Source: Halomonas halophila
Lineage (GTDB): Bacteria > Pseudomonadota > Gammaproteobacteria > Pseudomonadales > Halomonadaceae
Reading direction: 5' to 3'
DNA length: 24,776 nucleotides
NCBI GenBank assembly: GCA_002433675.1
Contig: DJIP01000198.1
Span: forward strand, 1 to 24,776
The first letter of the stretch is position 1; the number at the start of each line of letters is the position of its first letter. This document shows positions 1 through 8,085 of this stretch, piece after piece. Below the pieces are notes generated by a model. That model saw only the letters and a program-made list of their open reading frames with translations. It was not told where the DNA came from and made no database searches. The translations under genes were made by a program, and so were the position numbers.

Positions 1-586
1 GGATCGGCATCTGGCCCAGGATCAACGGTAGTTCGCGGCTTTCGCTGTCACCGAGGTCGAAGTGCACGGTATCGCTGTCGACGGCGGTGACGCTGTCGAC
101 ATCGCTGTAGTAGGCGCGATAGAAGGGCTGCCCCTTGGTGGTCAGTGTCTCGAAACTGAACACCACGTCCTGGGCGTCCACGGGCTCGCCGTCATGGAAA
201 CGCGCTTCGGGACGCAGGTCGAACTCGACCCAGCGCCGTTCGGGGTCCAGGCGGATGCCCTCGGCCAAAAGCCCGTACATGGTGAAGGGCTCACCCGGGT
301 TCGATTCGAGCAGGGTGTCGTAGATCTGTGTAAGGCCAGAGGCTGGCGTGCCACGAACAATAAAGGGATTGGTCGAATCGAAGCTGCCCTGGGCGGCGCG
401 GATCAAGTCACCGCCTGACGGAGCATCAGGGTTGGCATGGGGGAAGTGGAGAAAGTCAGCCGGCAGGGCCGGCTCACCATAGAGCGGAAGGGCGTGCACG
501 GTGGGCACGCTGGAAACGTCTGCGGCCTCGCTGGCGGTCGCCAGCAGGGCGCCCAGCAGGCAGGCGCCGATTGCCACCTGTCGCAT
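1..586 (-). CDS. ABC transporter substrate-binding protein, family 5 (YejA-like), N-terminal part
   Basis: The reading frame runs off the window edge, so only about 195 N-terminal residues are visible. The start is ATG at 586, with AAGGA about 10 nt upstream. The first ~22 residues (MRQVAIGACLLGALLATASEA) form a signal peptide. The mature part opens with HALPLYGEPALPADF and then PHANPDAPSGGDL, which is typical of YejA-type periplasmic oligopeptide-binding proteins (SBP_bac_5). Further on are the family pattern FHDGEPVDAQDVVFSFETL and a YRAYYSDVDSV segment. It should bind peptides or similar ligands in the periplasm for a DppBC-like permease, which would lie outside the window. It follows mltD by 45 nt on the same strand, so co-transcription from gloB or mltD is plausible. 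Family assignment is confident; the ligand is not known. Confidence 0.9.
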   Translation of the reverse strand, partial: MRQVAIGACLLGALLATASEAADVSSVPTVHALPLYGEPALPADFLHFPHANPDAPSGGDLIRAAQGSFDSTNPFIVRGTPASGLTQIYDTLLESNPGEPFTMYGLLAEGIRLDPERRWVEFDLRPEARFHDGEPVDAQDVVFSFETLTTKGQPFYRAYYSDVDSVTAVDSDTVHFDLGDSESRELPLILGQMPI

Positions 587-609
587 GGCGGTGGAGTCCT
601 TGTCCTGAG

Positions 610-628
610 GGGCGCCTTCGGGGCGCCC
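610..628 (-). terminator. GC-rich hairpin between mltD and the substrate-binding protein gene
   Basis: GGGCGCC (610-616) and GGCGCCC (622-628) form a 7-bp perfect stem with a 5-nt TTCGG loop, starting a few bases after the mltD stop codon. There is no T-tract on either strand. It may be a weak or Rho-assisted terminator, or a processing or stability hairpin between two cistrons. Confidence 0.4.
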
Positions 629-631
629 GCT

Positions 632-1825
632 TTACCGACCGGAAAGTGTCAGTTGCTGACCGGGTTGTAGAGCCTGCGGGTTGTCGATGCCATTCCAGCG
701 TGCCAGGTCCCGGGGCGAGATGGAATGAAGCATGGCGATGCGGTTCAAGGTGTCTCCGCTCTCGACCACATGGGTCTCGCCAGAGGCGCTGGCGACCTCG
801 ATCTGCCCCAGATTGCTCAAGGCATTGCGCAGGGTGGCGGCGCTCTCCGCCGGTACCAGAATCTGACGGGTATGACGCGGGTTGACGTTGCGCGACTTGA
901 GTCCCGGGTTCAACTCGCTGAGCTCGTGGGTGGTCACCCCGGCCAAAGCGGCGGCCTTGTTCAACGAGATCGGTGCGGTGACCGAGACCTTGGCAAAGGC
1001 CGCCGAGCCGCTGATCTCCGGCAGGCTCACGCCATAGCGCTCGGGGTCATTGATGATCCGCGAGATGGCCATCAGCTTCGGCACGTATGCCATGGTCTCC
1101 GAGGGCAGGTTGAGGTCCCAGTACTCGCCGGCGAGCCCACGGGACTGTGCCGCGCGGCGTGCATTGTTGACGGTGCCGGCGCCGGCGTTGTACGCCGCGA
1201 GCGACAACTGGAGATCACCTTCGTACCACTGGTCCGCCTGCATCTCGATGTAGTCCAGGGCGGCGCGGGTGGAGGCCACGACATCATTGCGCCCATCCCA
1301 GGCACCATTGCGCTTGAGGCCGAGGGCATCACCGGTACGCGGCATGATCTGCCACAGTCCCACGGCGCCAAAGTGGCTGCGGGCCTTGGGATCGAAGGAA
1401 CTCTCGACGAAGGGGATCAGCGCGATCTCGCCCGGCAGACCACGTGACTCGACCTGCTGGGTGATCCAGGCAAGCCAGGGGCGGGCGCGCTCGGTGATCT
1501 CCGCCACGTTATGAGGGCTTTTCTGGTAGTAGTCGATCCATTCCTGTACGCGGGCATTGACCGGGAGGTCCTGCCATTGGAAATCCGCCCGCAGGCTGGT
1601 CCAGGCATCCTGCGGCTCGAGTTCCAGGGCGTCCCAGAAGTGGCGAGTCAGGTGCTGATGCGAGGGCGCGGCGCTTGCGTCAGCGCTCGTTCCGCCATAC
1701 GGCATGGCGCCACCGGGGGGGAGTGGCGAGGCCTGGGATGTGTAGGCACCGGCCATCAACGAGCCAAGGAGGGCCAGACTGCTGGCCGCGCCAAGTAGTC
1801 GTCTACGGGTCGTGTGAAATGTCAT
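632..1825 (-). CDS. mltD: Lytic murein transglycosylase D (SLT plus LysM)
   Basis: MltD cleaves the MurNAc-GlcNAc bond of peptidoglycan and leaves 1,6-anhydro ends; it acts in the periplasm. The protein has 397 residues (E. coli MltD 452). The SLT domain covers about 125-250. The catalytic glutamate is E141 in PFVESSFDP, followed by the family blocks FGAVGLWQIMP and LAAYNAGAGTVN. A clear C-terminal LysM lies at about 352-396 (VESGDTLNRIA...LQPGQQL). A second, degenerate LysM-like stretch lies at about 283-330. The N terminus (TRRRLLGAASSLALLGSLMAG) looks like a signal peptide with an arginine cluster and has no lipobox cysteine, unlike E. coli MltD, a lipoprotein. The start ATG at 1825 has GGAG 11 nt upstream. 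It lies 74 nt after gloB, an arrangement shared with E. coli and Pseudomonas. Confidence 0.95.
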   Translation of the reverse strand: MTFHTTRRRLLGAASSLALLGSLMAGAYTSQASPLPPGGAMPYGGTSADASAAPSHQHLTRHFWDALELEPQDAWTSLRADFQWQDLPVNARVQEWIDYYQKSPHNVAEITERARPWLAWITQQVESRGLPGEIALIPFVESSFDPKARSHFGAVGLWQIMPRTGDALGLKRNGAWDGRNDVVASTRAALDYIEMQADQWYEGDLQLSLAAYNAGAGTVNNARRAAQSRGLAGEYWDLNLPSETMAYVPKLMAISRIINDPERYGVSLPEISGSAAFAKVSVTAPISLNKAAALAGVTTHELSELNPGLKSRNVNPRHTRQILVPAESAATLRNALSNLGQIEVASASGETHVVESGDTLNRIAMLHSISPRDLARWNGIDNPQALQPGQQLTLSGR

Positions 1826-1842
1826 GCGTACAGAAACTCCTG

Positions 1843-1864
1843 GCCCGCGATTCTTGTCGCGGGC
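1843..1864 (-). terminator. Hairpin in the gloB-mltD intergenic gap
   Basis: GCCCGCGA (1843-1850) and TCGCGGGC (1857-1864) make a perfect 8-bp stem with a 6-nt loop, placed 18 nt upstream of the mltD ATG. There is no T-run. It could attenuate gloB read-through or protect the mltD 5' end; I cannot tell which. Confidence 0.4.
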
Positions 1865-1899
1865 GTCCTGTGGGACGATGGTTCAGGACGCCGAGCCGT

Positions 1900-2667
1900 T
1901 CAGAAGGAATCCTTCCAGGCTCTTAGCGTGGCAAAGGTGGCGTCCGTGCTATCGGTCGACCCATGGGCTGAGGCAGCGCGCTTGACATCTTCATCATCGC
2001 AACGAAGGAAGGGATTGATGCGGCGCTCACGTTCCATCGTTGTAGGCAGCGTGGGTCGGTCCAGATCTCGTGCCTTCTGACATTCGTCGAAGGCGGTGGC
2101 AACGTCGGGGTTGCCGGGGTTGGCCGCCTTCGCAAAAGCGAGATTGGCCAGTGTGTATTCGTGCGCGGAGAATACCAGTGTATCCGCCGGCAGGGAATTC
2201 AGTCGGTCGAGGGACCCCTTCATCTGCTCCGGGGTACCTTCGAACAGACGTCCGCAGCCCCCGCTGAACAATGTGTCCCCACAGAACAGCAGCGGCGGGA
2301 TGCCTGCGGTAAAGAAGGCCAGATGGTCCAGGGTATGGCCTGGCACCGCCATCACCTCGAACAGACGGCCCATGACGCGAAACTCGTCTCCGTCACGCAC
2401 GATCTCGTCGACGCCTGCGATCTCGGGGTTATCCGGCCCGATCACCCGGGGCGAATAGCGCTGGATCAATTCGGCAACACCGCCAGTGTGGTCATGGTGG
2501 TGATGGGTCAGCAGAATGCAGCCCAGACTCAGTCCCTCGCGTTCGAGAAAGCGCAGTACAGGCTCGGCGTCACCGGGATCCACGACGCAGACCTCTTGAC
2601 TCGAATCCTGGCGCAGCAGCCAGATATAGTTGTCGCTAAAGGCTGGAATCGGTGTCACGCTTAACAT
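1900..2667 (-). CDS. gloB: Hydroxyacylglutathione hydrolase (glyoxalase II)
   Basis: This cytosolic metallo-beta-lactamase-fold enzyme hydrolyses S-D-lactoylglutathione to D-lactate and glutathione, the second step of methylglyoxal detoxification. The 255-residue length is normal. The binuclear metal motif THHHHDHTGG is at residues 54-63. Further metal or glutathione blocks are VPGHTLDHLAFF (about 107-118), FCGDTLFSGGCGR (about 128-140) and SAHEYTLANL (about 167-176). The C-terminal HAGH domain signature RRINPFLR is near 216-223. The ATG at 2667 is preceded by GAGGA about 12 nt upstream, a rather loose Shine-Dalgarno. It is divergent from the methyltransferase gene across a 124-bp gap, the usual gammaproteobacterial arrangement. 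Confidence 0.97.
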   Translation of the reverse strand: MLSVTPIPAFSDNYIWLLRQDSSQEVCVVDPGDAEPVLRFLEREGLSLGCILLTHHHHDHTGGVAELIQRYSPRVIGPDNPEIAGVDEIVRDGDEFRVMGRLFEVMAVPGHTLDHLAFFTAGIPPLLFCGDTLFSGGCGRLFEGTPEQMKGSLDRLNSLPADTLVFSAHEYTLANLAFAKAANPGNPDVATAFDECQKARDLDRPTLPTTMERERRINPFLRCDDEDVKRAASAHGSTDSTDATFATLRAWKDSF

Positions 2668-2791
2668 GGTCGGCAGGGTCCTCGGAGCGAGCCTTGAGCG
2701 GGCAGCATCTAGCTGGGCGGCCGGCGCAGACTTCAGTAAACTTCGTTTTTTCGCCTTGCAAAATCAGACACTTTGGAGGCACAGGTCGACT

Positions 2792-3577
2792 ATGTCAAAT
2801 GCGTCGGAGCCGATGGAGCTCGCGTGCCTGGTGCGGCACGCTCGACGCTATTGGTCCAGTGACAGCGGGTGCGCCGTGCGGCGTTCCGAGCGAGCCTGCC
2901 TGGGTCCGCTGGCCGAACGCTGGTGCGGCCAGCACGGCCTTGAAATGTCACTGGCCGAGCCATTGGCCGACATGAGCGCGGTGCGCCACTGGATTCGGTG
3001 GTCTCCGACCCGGGAGCTGGCGGAAAGTTCCAGCACGCTGGTTTGCCGTCCTGAGCGTTTGCCACTGCCCGACGCAGCGATGGACGTAGTGGTGCTTAAC
3101 CACTTGCTGGAGGTGGTGTCCCACCCCCACCAGCTGCTGCAGGAGGCCGCCCGAGTGGTCTCGCCGCAGGGGCGGCTGGTGCTGCTTGGCTGGTCCCCGC
3201 TGTCATCGTCAGGCTTGATGAGGGTTCGACCTCGCCGCCGCCGGCAGATGCCGGGGCAGGGCGTATGGCGTACGCCGCGGACGATGAAGGACTGGCTTCA
3301 GTTTGTCGACTTCGAGATCGAGCGGGTAGACTACTGCCGATTTCGCCTGCCGGGGCTCGCCGGTGGCAATGGCATGCTGGAAACCCTCGGCCGGCGCCAT
3401 AACCTGCCCCTGGGCGATTGTTATATCATCCAGGCCCGCTGCCGCTCGCAGCTGGCCTGTACCCAGGGAAAACGCCCGCTGTTCGGCTTGCCGGTCGGTA
3501 ACGCCGCTCTTGGCACCACCAGGCTCGAGCCCAGCGTGCGGCAGTCCCCCAAGCAGAAGAAGGTAGCAATGCGTTGA
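2792..3577 (+). CDS. YafS-type SAM methyltransferase-like protein
   Basis: The protein has 261 residues and resembles the class I methyltransferase (Methyltransf_11) family that sits between gloB and rnhA in many gammaproteobacteria (E. coli yafS). The recognisable core is [20 protein letters not shown] (about 91-110), then [22 protein letters not shown], which are motifs II to III. The glycine-rich SAM-binding motif I expected near residues 45-60 is not recognisable: the segment reads [20 protein letters not shown]. Activity is therefore uncertain. The ATG at 2792 has GGAGG 12 nt upstream. A second ATG seven codons in has its GGAG only 3 nt away and is less likely. The stop codon overlaps the TTG start of rnhA, so translation is probably coupled. 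Confidence 0.8.
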   Translation: MSNASEPMELACLVRHARRYWSSDSGCAVRRSERACLGPLAERWCGQHGLEMSLAEPLADMSAVRHWIRWSPTRELAESSSTLVCRPERLPLPDAAMDVVVLNHLLEVVSHPHQLLQEAARVVSPQGRLVLLGWSPLSSSGLMRVRPRRRRQMPGQGVWRTPRTMKDWLQFVDFEIERVDYCRFRLPGLAGGNGMLETLGRRHNLPLGDCYIIQARCRSQLACTQGKRPLFGLPVGNAALGTTRLEPSVRQSPKQKKVAMR

Positions 3578-4035
3578 CCACTCCCGATTCACTCCCTGTC
3601 GTGACCATCTACACCGACGGGGGTTGCCGCGGCAATCCCGGCCCCGGCGGCTGGGGAGCACTGCTGGAAAGCGGGGATCACCGCAAGTCGCTCAAGGGCG
3701 CCGAGCGTGATACCACCAACAACCGAATGGAACTGACCGCTGCGATCATGGCCCTGAAGACGCTCAAGCGTGAGTGTCACGTGGATCTCTGGACCGATTC
3801 GGAGTACCTGCGCAAGGGCATCACCGAGTGGATCCATGGCTGGATCAAGCGTGGCTGGAAGACGGCTTCCAGGCAGCCGGTGAAGAACGCCGACCTGTGG
3901 CGCGAGCTGCATGAGCAGACACGGCGACACCAGGTCAGTTGGCATTGGGTCAAGGGTCACAGCGGCCACCCTGGAAACGAGGCCGCCGACGCTCTGGTCA
4001 ACGAGGCCATCGACGAATTGCTGGAAGGCGCCTGA
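3574..4035 (+). CDS. rnhA: Ribonuclease HI
   Basis: RNase HI cuts the RNA strand of RNA-DNA hybrids, removing primers and R-loops. It has 153 residues, close to the 155 of E. coli. The four acidic active-site residues are visible: D15 in [18 protein letters not shown]53 in [11 protein letters not shown]75 in LWTDSEYL and D139 in GNEAADALV. The conserved active-site-region histidine is in [10 protein letters not shown]. The start is TTG at 3574, lying inside the TTGA shared with the upstream stop; AAGG is 10 nt upstream, and no ATG in this frame precedes the conserved YTDGG strand. It precedes dnaQ in the same direction, as in Pseudomonas; E. coli has the two genes divergent. Confidence 0.97.
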   Translation: MTTPDSLPVVTIYTDGGCRGNPGPGGWGALLESGDHRKSLKGAERDTTNNRMELTAAIMALKTLKRECHVDLWTDSEYLRKGITEWIHGWIKRGWKTASRQPVKNADLWRELHEQTRRHQVSWHWVKGHSGHPGNEAADALVNEAIDELLEGA

Positions 4036-4082
4036 CGCCGGCGGCCCACACCACATAGCCCATCCGATTTCAGGGACCCAGA

Positions 4083-4859
4083 ATGCGACAGATTGTACTG
4101 GATACCGAGACCACCGGTATCGAGACGCGGGACGGCCACCGTCTCATCGAGATCGGTGCCGTGGAGATGATCAACCGGCGCCTGACCGGAAATTCCTACC
4201 ACCAATACATCAATCCCGAGCGCGAGATCGACGCCGAGGCGATCGGCGTCCACGGCATCACCAACGAGCGGGTGGCCAACGAGCCGGTGTTTGCCGAGGT
4301 GGCGGCCGATTTCTGGGCGTTTATTCGCGGGGCCGAGCTGGTCATCCATAACGCGCCCTTCGATGTTGGCTTCATCGACCACGAATTCACGCTGCTGAAG
4401 GCCACGCACCCTGAGCTATATGCAGGGCCCGTCAAGGATCACTGTCGCATCCTCGACACCTTGACCATGGCACGGGGTCTGCACCCGGGGCAGCGCAATA
4501 GCCTCGACGCGCTGTGCAAACGCTACGATATCGACAATGGTCACCGCGTGCTGCACGGGGCCTTGCTCGACGCCGAGATCCTGGCAGACGTCTACCTGGC
4601 AATGACCGGTGGGCAGACCGCGCTGACTCTGGATACGGGCAACGACAGCGACCAGCAGGCGGCGGTGCCCGGCGAGCTTTCGGTGCGTCGATTGTCGCTG
4701 GAGCCGGGCCGGCTGAGCGTAGTGCGCCCGACCGAGCAGGAGATGGCGGCCCATCTGGCCAAGCTCGACACGGTGCGTGGCAAGGCAGGAGAGTGTCGTT
4801 GGGACGCTCTGGATCCCGCCTACGCCGGCCCCGGCAGCGCCACGCAGGACGGCGCCTGA
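4083..4859 (+). CDS. dnaQ: DNA polymerase III epsilon subunit (3'-5' proofreading exonuclease)
   Basis: Epsilon proofreads for the alpha subunit in the Pol III core. The 258 residues carry a complete DEDDh exonuclease: D7 and E9 in VLDTETTG, D94 in NAPFDVGFIDHE, and H158 and D163 in HGALLDAEILADVY. Directly after the exonuclease domain comes GGQTALTL (176-183), matching the place and form of the E. coli clamp-binding motif QTSMAF. The remaining ~75 residues correspond to the flexible linker and alpha-binding tail. The ATG at 4083 has AGGGA about 7 nt upstream. The stop overlaps the nudC start by one base (TGATG). It lies 47 nt after rnhA in an apparent operon. Confidence 0.97.
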   Translation: MRQIVLDTETTGIETRDGHRLIEIGAVEMINRRLTGNSYHQYINPEREIDAEAIGVHGITNERVANEPVFAEVAADFWAFIRGAELVIHNAPFDVGFIDHEFTLLKATHPELYAGPVKDHCRILDTLTMARGLHPGQRNSLDALCKRYDIDNGHRVLHGALLDAEILADVYLAMTGGQTALTLDTGNDSDQQAAVPGELSVRRLSLEPGRLSVVRPTEQEMAAHLAKLDTVRGKAGECRWDALDPAYAGPGSATQDGA

Positions 4860-5635
4860 TGTTGCACAGAGAGTTGCCCAGAGGCGTCGAGTCGGGGCGA
4901 ATCATTCGCCTGTCGAAAGGGTGCATGGCGCCAGGCCTGGACCATACGCCGCTGGGGCCGGTCGAGCCCTGGGATGAGCGCGTGCAGCCGTTGTGCTGGT
5001 GGTCGGACGAACCAGTGGGGCTGCGACTTGAAGACAGCCCTGGCGCCGACTGGCCAGATGGGCGTAGCTGGCTGTCGAGGCTGCCCGAGTCATGGTACGG
5101 GCTGGTGTCCACTACGCTGCAGGTGGGTGCATGGATGGACAACCACCGTTTCTGCGGGCGTTGCGGCAGCCCAGCGAGACGTCTGGAACACGAGTTTGCG
5201 ATGCACTGCGACAATTGCGGCCATCGCAACTACCCGCGGATCTCGCCCTGCATCATCACCTTGGTGACCCATGGGGAGTCGCTGCTGCTGGCTCGCAGCC
5301 CGCGCTTTCCGCCCGGACGCTATTCGACACTGGCTGGATTCATCGAGCCGGGCGAGTCGGCGGAGCAGGCGGTGCATCGGGAGGTCCACGAGGAGGTCGG
5401 TCTCAAGCTGGGGCGGCTGCGCTATATTCGCAGTCAGGCCTGGCCTTTTCCCCACTCCCTGATGCTGGGCTATCTGGTCGAGGCGGCAAGTCGACGCATC
5501 GTGATCGACGGCCACGAGATCGAAGATGCGGCCTGGTTCTCGCCGCGGCAACTACCACAGTTGCCGCCGCTCTATTCGATCTCGCGGGAGTTGATCGAAC
5601 TGCATCTGTCTGAGGTGCGTGATGGTCGGTTCTGA
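4859..5635 (+). CDS. nudC: NADH pyrophosphatase / RNA NAD-decapping hydrolase NudC
   Basis: NudC hydrolyses NADH to NMNH and AMP and removes NAD caps from RNA 5' ends. It has 258 residues (E. coli 257). The zinc ribbon uses C99, C102, C117 and C120. The Nudix box runs from G160 (GFIEPGESAEQAVHREVHEE) to about 182. It is followed by SQAWPFPHSLMLGY, the family's SQPWPFPxS signature with A in place of the first P. The ATG at 4859 overlaps the dnaQ stop as TGATG, so translation is probably coupled to dnaQ; the same frame stays open further upstream only within dnaQ. A perfect hairpin follows the stop codon. Confidence 0.96.
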   Translation: MLHRELPRGVESGRIIRLSKGCMAPGLDHTPLGPVEPWDERVQPLCWWSDEPVGLRLEDSPGADWPDGRSWLSRLPESWYGLVSTTLQVGAWMDNHRFCGRCGSPARRLEHEFAMHCDNCGHRNYPRISPCIITLVTHGESLLLARSPRFPPGRYSTLAGFIEPGESAEQAVHREVHEEVGLKLGRLRYIRSQAWPFPHSLMLGYLVEAASRRIVIDGHEIEDAAWFSPRQLPQLPPLYSISRELIELHLSEVRDGRF

Positions 5636-5659
5636 CAGGCCGTTCTGAGGGGTATCGCT

Positions 5660-5693
5660 GACGGGCAGTCGCCGGGAGGGGCTACTGCCCGTC
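5660..5693. terminator. Hairpin between convergent nudC and SCP2 genes
   Basis: GACGGGCAGT (5660-5669) and ACTGCCCGTC (5684-5693) form a perfect 10-bp stem with a 14-nt loop. It sits between two convergent stop codons (5635 and 5702), the usual place for a bidirectional terminator, but no T-run follows on either strand. Confidence 0.55.
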
Positions 5694-5701
5694 CTGAAGC
5701 G

Positions 5702-6010
5702 TCACTTCTCGGGAAACAGCTCGGTCAGGCGGGTCGCCAGCATGATATTGCCGGTCGCCTTGAGCTTGCCGGTCATGAAGGCCGTCATGCCATTGATGTC
5801 ACCGGTCATGATGCCCTTGAGGGTGTCGCTGCTCATACTCAGGCTGACAGAGGGATCGTCGTGCTCGCCCTGCTGGATGTCCAGTGCGCCATCGTCGATG
5901 ACGACGTAGTGGTCCTCGGTATCGCTGAAATGGAACTGGAAGATCTCGTGCATGCCCTGGGCAGCATCGGGGTTGAAGCGAGAGCGTAGCGTATCGAGTG
6001 TCTGTGACAT
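5702..6010 (-). CDS. SCP2 sterol-binding-domain protein
   Basis: This is a 102-residue stand-alone SCP2 domain, a small soluble fold with a hydrophobic tunnel that binds lipids or acyl-CoA; the bacterial role is usually unknown. Family-type blocks are HYVVIDDGALDIQQGEHDDP (about 34-53), SLSMSSDTLKGIMTGDINGM (about 57-76), then AFMTGKLKATGNIMLATRL. The ATG at 6010 has AAGGA 6 nt upstream. It is divergent from sohB and convergent with nudC, so it is probably monocistronic. Confidence 0.88.
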   Translation of the reverse strand: MSQTLDTLRSRFNPDAAQGMHEIFQFHFSDTEDHYVVIDDGALDIQQGEHDDPSVSLSMSSDTLKGIMTGDINGMTAFMTGKLKATGNIMLATRLTELFPEK

Positions 6011-6153
6011 GAGAATTCCTTGCCGTTGTGTGGGTCTCTGTCAGGCAGCGTATTTCAAACGAATGTTTCAATCAAGGCCGGGCGCCGTTCAGGGCCTATG
6101 ACCGTCGAGTCACTGGTCTTTGCAGATTCGGGCCGGCCGACAGGGAGAGAGCG

Positions 6154-7185
6154 ATGGAAGACTGGCTGGGTGAGATCCTGACCTTTTTTGTTCAACTGGT
6201 GCTGGTGGCGGGGGTCGTGCTATCGGCGTTGATCGTGCTCGCCCGTGCCAAAGGTGGCGGCAGTGTACCCAGGGAGCAACTCCGAATCGAGGACCTGGGT
6301 CAGCGCCAGCGTCAGTGGCGTGAGCGATTGATACAAGCCAGGACAGGCACACAGAAGAGGTCTCGTCTGCGCTGGCCTTGGCGTCGGAAAACGGGTACCG
6401 GGAAGGACGATACCGTGGCATCGAGCACCACCACCTGGGTGATCGATTTTCATGTCAACCTCAAGGCCAGCGGCGTGGACCGCCTCGCTCGCGAAGTGTC
6501 ATTGCTGCTGGGTGTGGCCAAGGAAGGGGACGAGGTGGTCATCCGACTGGAGAGCCCCGGTGGCCTGGTCCACACCTATGGGCAGGGTGCAGCGGAACTG
6601 CATCGGCTCACCGAGGCGGGCCTCAAGACGACGGTCTGCGTGGACAAGGTGGCGGCCAGCGGCGGCTACCTGATGGCGTGCAATGCACAGCGCATCCTGG
6701 TGGCCCCCTTTGCGGTCATCGGCTCCATCGGGGTGGTGGCCCAGATCCCCAATGTCCATCGCCTGCTCAAGCGCCATGACGTCGATGTGGAGCTGGTGAC
6801 CGCTGGGCGCTACAAGCGCACGCTCACCGTGCTGGGCGAAAACACCGAGGAAGGTAGAGACAAGCTGCAGGCGGACCTCGATACCATCCATGCCAAGTTC
6901 AAGGACTACGTCGATCAGCGCCGCCCCGACGTGGATATCGACGCGGTGTCCACTGGCGAGATCTGGTACGGAGAAGAGGCCGTGTCCAGAGGGTTGGCGG
7001 ATGAGGTGACTACCAGCGAGGCCTATCTCAGCACGGCGATGGAACGCGGCAAGGTGCTGAGTTTCAGGCTGGCGGCGGTACCATCGCTGGCCGAGCGGCT
7101 TGGTTTTTCCGCCTCCGGCATGGTCGAGCAGGCGCTCGATCGGGTGGAAGAGCGCGTCGATGCGTCCGGCTGGGAGCGTCGGTAG
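6154..7185 (+). CDS. sohB: Inner-membrane S49 family peptidase SohB
   Basis: SohB is a membrane-anchored serine protease related to signal peptide peptidase SppA. It has 343 residues (E. coli 349). One N-terminal membrane segment spans about 8-30 (FFVQLVLVAGVVLSALIVL), followed by a basic linker. The N-terminal peptidase_S49_N-like region is followed by the S49 core from about 95. The catalytic dyad is S169 in KVAASGGYLMA and K221 in AGRYKRTLT. GSIGVV (190-195) is the conserved oxyanion-side block. The chosen ATG at 6154 has AGGGAG 7 nt upstream; the frame stays open further upstream but lacks a comparable site. It is convergent with the ArsR gene. Confidence 0.95.
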   Translation: MEDWLGEILTFFVQLVLVAGVVLSALIVLARAKGGGSVPREQLRIEDLGQRQRQWRERLIQARTGTQKRSRLRWPWRRKTGTGKDDTVASSTTTWVIDFHVNLKASGVDRLAREVSLLLGVAKEGDEVVIRLESPGGLVHTYGQGAAELHRLTEAGLKTTVCVDKVAASGGYLMACNAQRILVAPFAVIGSIGVVAQIPNVHRLLKRHDVDVELVTAGRYKRTLTVLGENTEEGRDKLQADLDTIHAKFKDYVDQRRPDVDIDAVSTGEIWYGEEAVSRGLADEVTTSEAYLSTAMERGKVLSFRLAAVPSLAERLGFSASGMVEQALDRVEERVDASGWERR

Positions 7186-7236
7186 GCAAGCCCGCGTCCG
7201 GGGTCGCAATATTGGAGCGCAATACGGCCTGAGCTG

Positions 7237-7255
7237 AGGCGGTACAGCGCCGCCT
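7237..7255. terminator. Small hairpin between convergent sohB and arsR-type genes
   Basis: AGGCGG (7237-7242) and CCGCCT (7250-7255) pair across a 7-nt loop. No T-tract follows. This is a weak candidate, supported mainly by its place between two convergent genes. Confidence 0.25.
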
Positions 7256-7346
7256 GTCCAAGCCGTGCTGCCCGTCGAGCAAGCCCGATGGCCCCCAGAG
7301 AGGGCGATCGGGATCGCCACGCCTGGCCTCTGTCTGCGGTCTCGCT

Positions 7347-7676
7347 TCAGTCGTCGTTGGCCGCGTTCATCTTGACGATGGCGGCGATCATGATGCTCGC
7401 GCTGTCACCTTGCAGTGAGTAGTAGATGGTCTGGGAGGAGCGCCGAGTGCTGACCAGCTCGGCTCGCCTGAGGATGGCGAGGTGCTGGGACAGGGCCGAC
7501 TGGCTCAGGCTCAGGCGTTGATTGAGCTCTGTCACGGACAACTCGTTGCCTTCAAGTAGACACAGGATTCGGAGGCGATTGTCGTTGGCGATGGCCTTCA
7601 GCAGGCCGCTCGCTCTGTCTACCACGGCGTCTCCACCCTCAAGCAGGCGGCCGGCAACACGTTGTGAGCTGTTCAT
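7347..7676 (-). CDS. ArsR/HlyU-type winged-helix transcriptional regulator
   Basis: A 109-residue ArsR-family repressor-like protein. The helix-turn-helix is LSVTELNQRLSLSQSALSQH (46-65), followed by the wing LVSTRRSSQTIYYSL (74-88). The sequence resembles the HlyU/BigR/SqrR branch, which senses oxidants or sulfide through two cysteines. Here only one is present, C39 in LRILCLLEG; the expected C-terminal partner is absent (the tail is IVKMNAANDD). It may therefore use another mechanism. ATG at 7676 is preferred over GTG at 7682 because GGAG lies 7 nt before the ATG but only about 1 nt before the GTG. The ~720-bp region upstream is AT-rich in part and contains palindromes suited to such a regulator. 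Confidence 0.92.
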   Translation of the reverse strand: MNSSQRVAGRLLEGGDAVVDRASGLLKAIANDNRLRILCLLEGNELSVTELNQRLSLSQSALSQHLAILRRAELVSTRRSSQTIYYSLQGDSASIMIAAIVKMNAANDD

Positions 7677-7962
7677 CAGCACTCTCCCTTGCAGCGGTGA
7701 CTGACACGAATTGCACCCGTTGGACGTTGTGGCGCTGAAAGGCGCCTCCCGAGATGGACGGCAACAGGGATCGAGGTGTTGTGCATGGATAGCTTGTCAT
7801 CCTCATTGAAGAGATCCGCGAGTCGAGTTTGGCGTACCCGGTTCCTTGGAAAAGGGCTGGTCCGGAGCGCTGAACACCTCTTATCTGGTCGCTGATGGAC
7901 GCCGAAGCCTTTCTTTCCGTTAGTGATTAAGAAACTTCTCAATAATAGCGCATTGTTGAAGT

Positions 7963-7981
7963 AAACGCGTCTTAAACGCGT
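7963..7981. repeat. Two copies of AAACGCGT, 11 bp apart
   Basis: AAACGCGT occurs at 7963-7970 and again at 7974-7981; each contains the palindrome ACGCGT. The start-to-start distance is 11 bp, one helical turn, as expected for two protein subunits bound on the same DNA face. It lies inside the AT-rich island upstream of the ArsR-type gene. Confidence 0.5.
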
Positions 7982-8044
7982 GTTTGTGACTGTTTCGGCA
8001 GAATTAGATAATAATATTTTCAAAATGTGTCCATTGCGTTGTTT

Positions 8045-8085
8045 GTTGTATTTGTATTTAGCATATTGGCAATATTGTGCAATAT
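8045..8085 (-). promoter_or_regulatory. Overlapping ATATTG/CAATAT palindromes and possible minus-strand promoter
   Basis: Two nested inverted repeats share an arm: ATATTG-G-CAATAT (8063-8075) and ATATTG-TG-CAATAT (8072-8085), with GCAATAT repeated 10 bp apart. On the minus strand, TTGCCA (8067-8072) and TACAAC (8050-8045), 16 bp apart, would make a sigma70-like promoter, so the palindromes would cover its -35 box. Transcription would run toward the ArsR-type gene but with a leader of about 360 nt. Both the promoter and the operator reading are inferences. Confidence 0.35.

Noticed and set aside
6499..7320. 273-codon minus-strand frame
   Set aside because: Antisense to sohB and not similar to any family I recognise.
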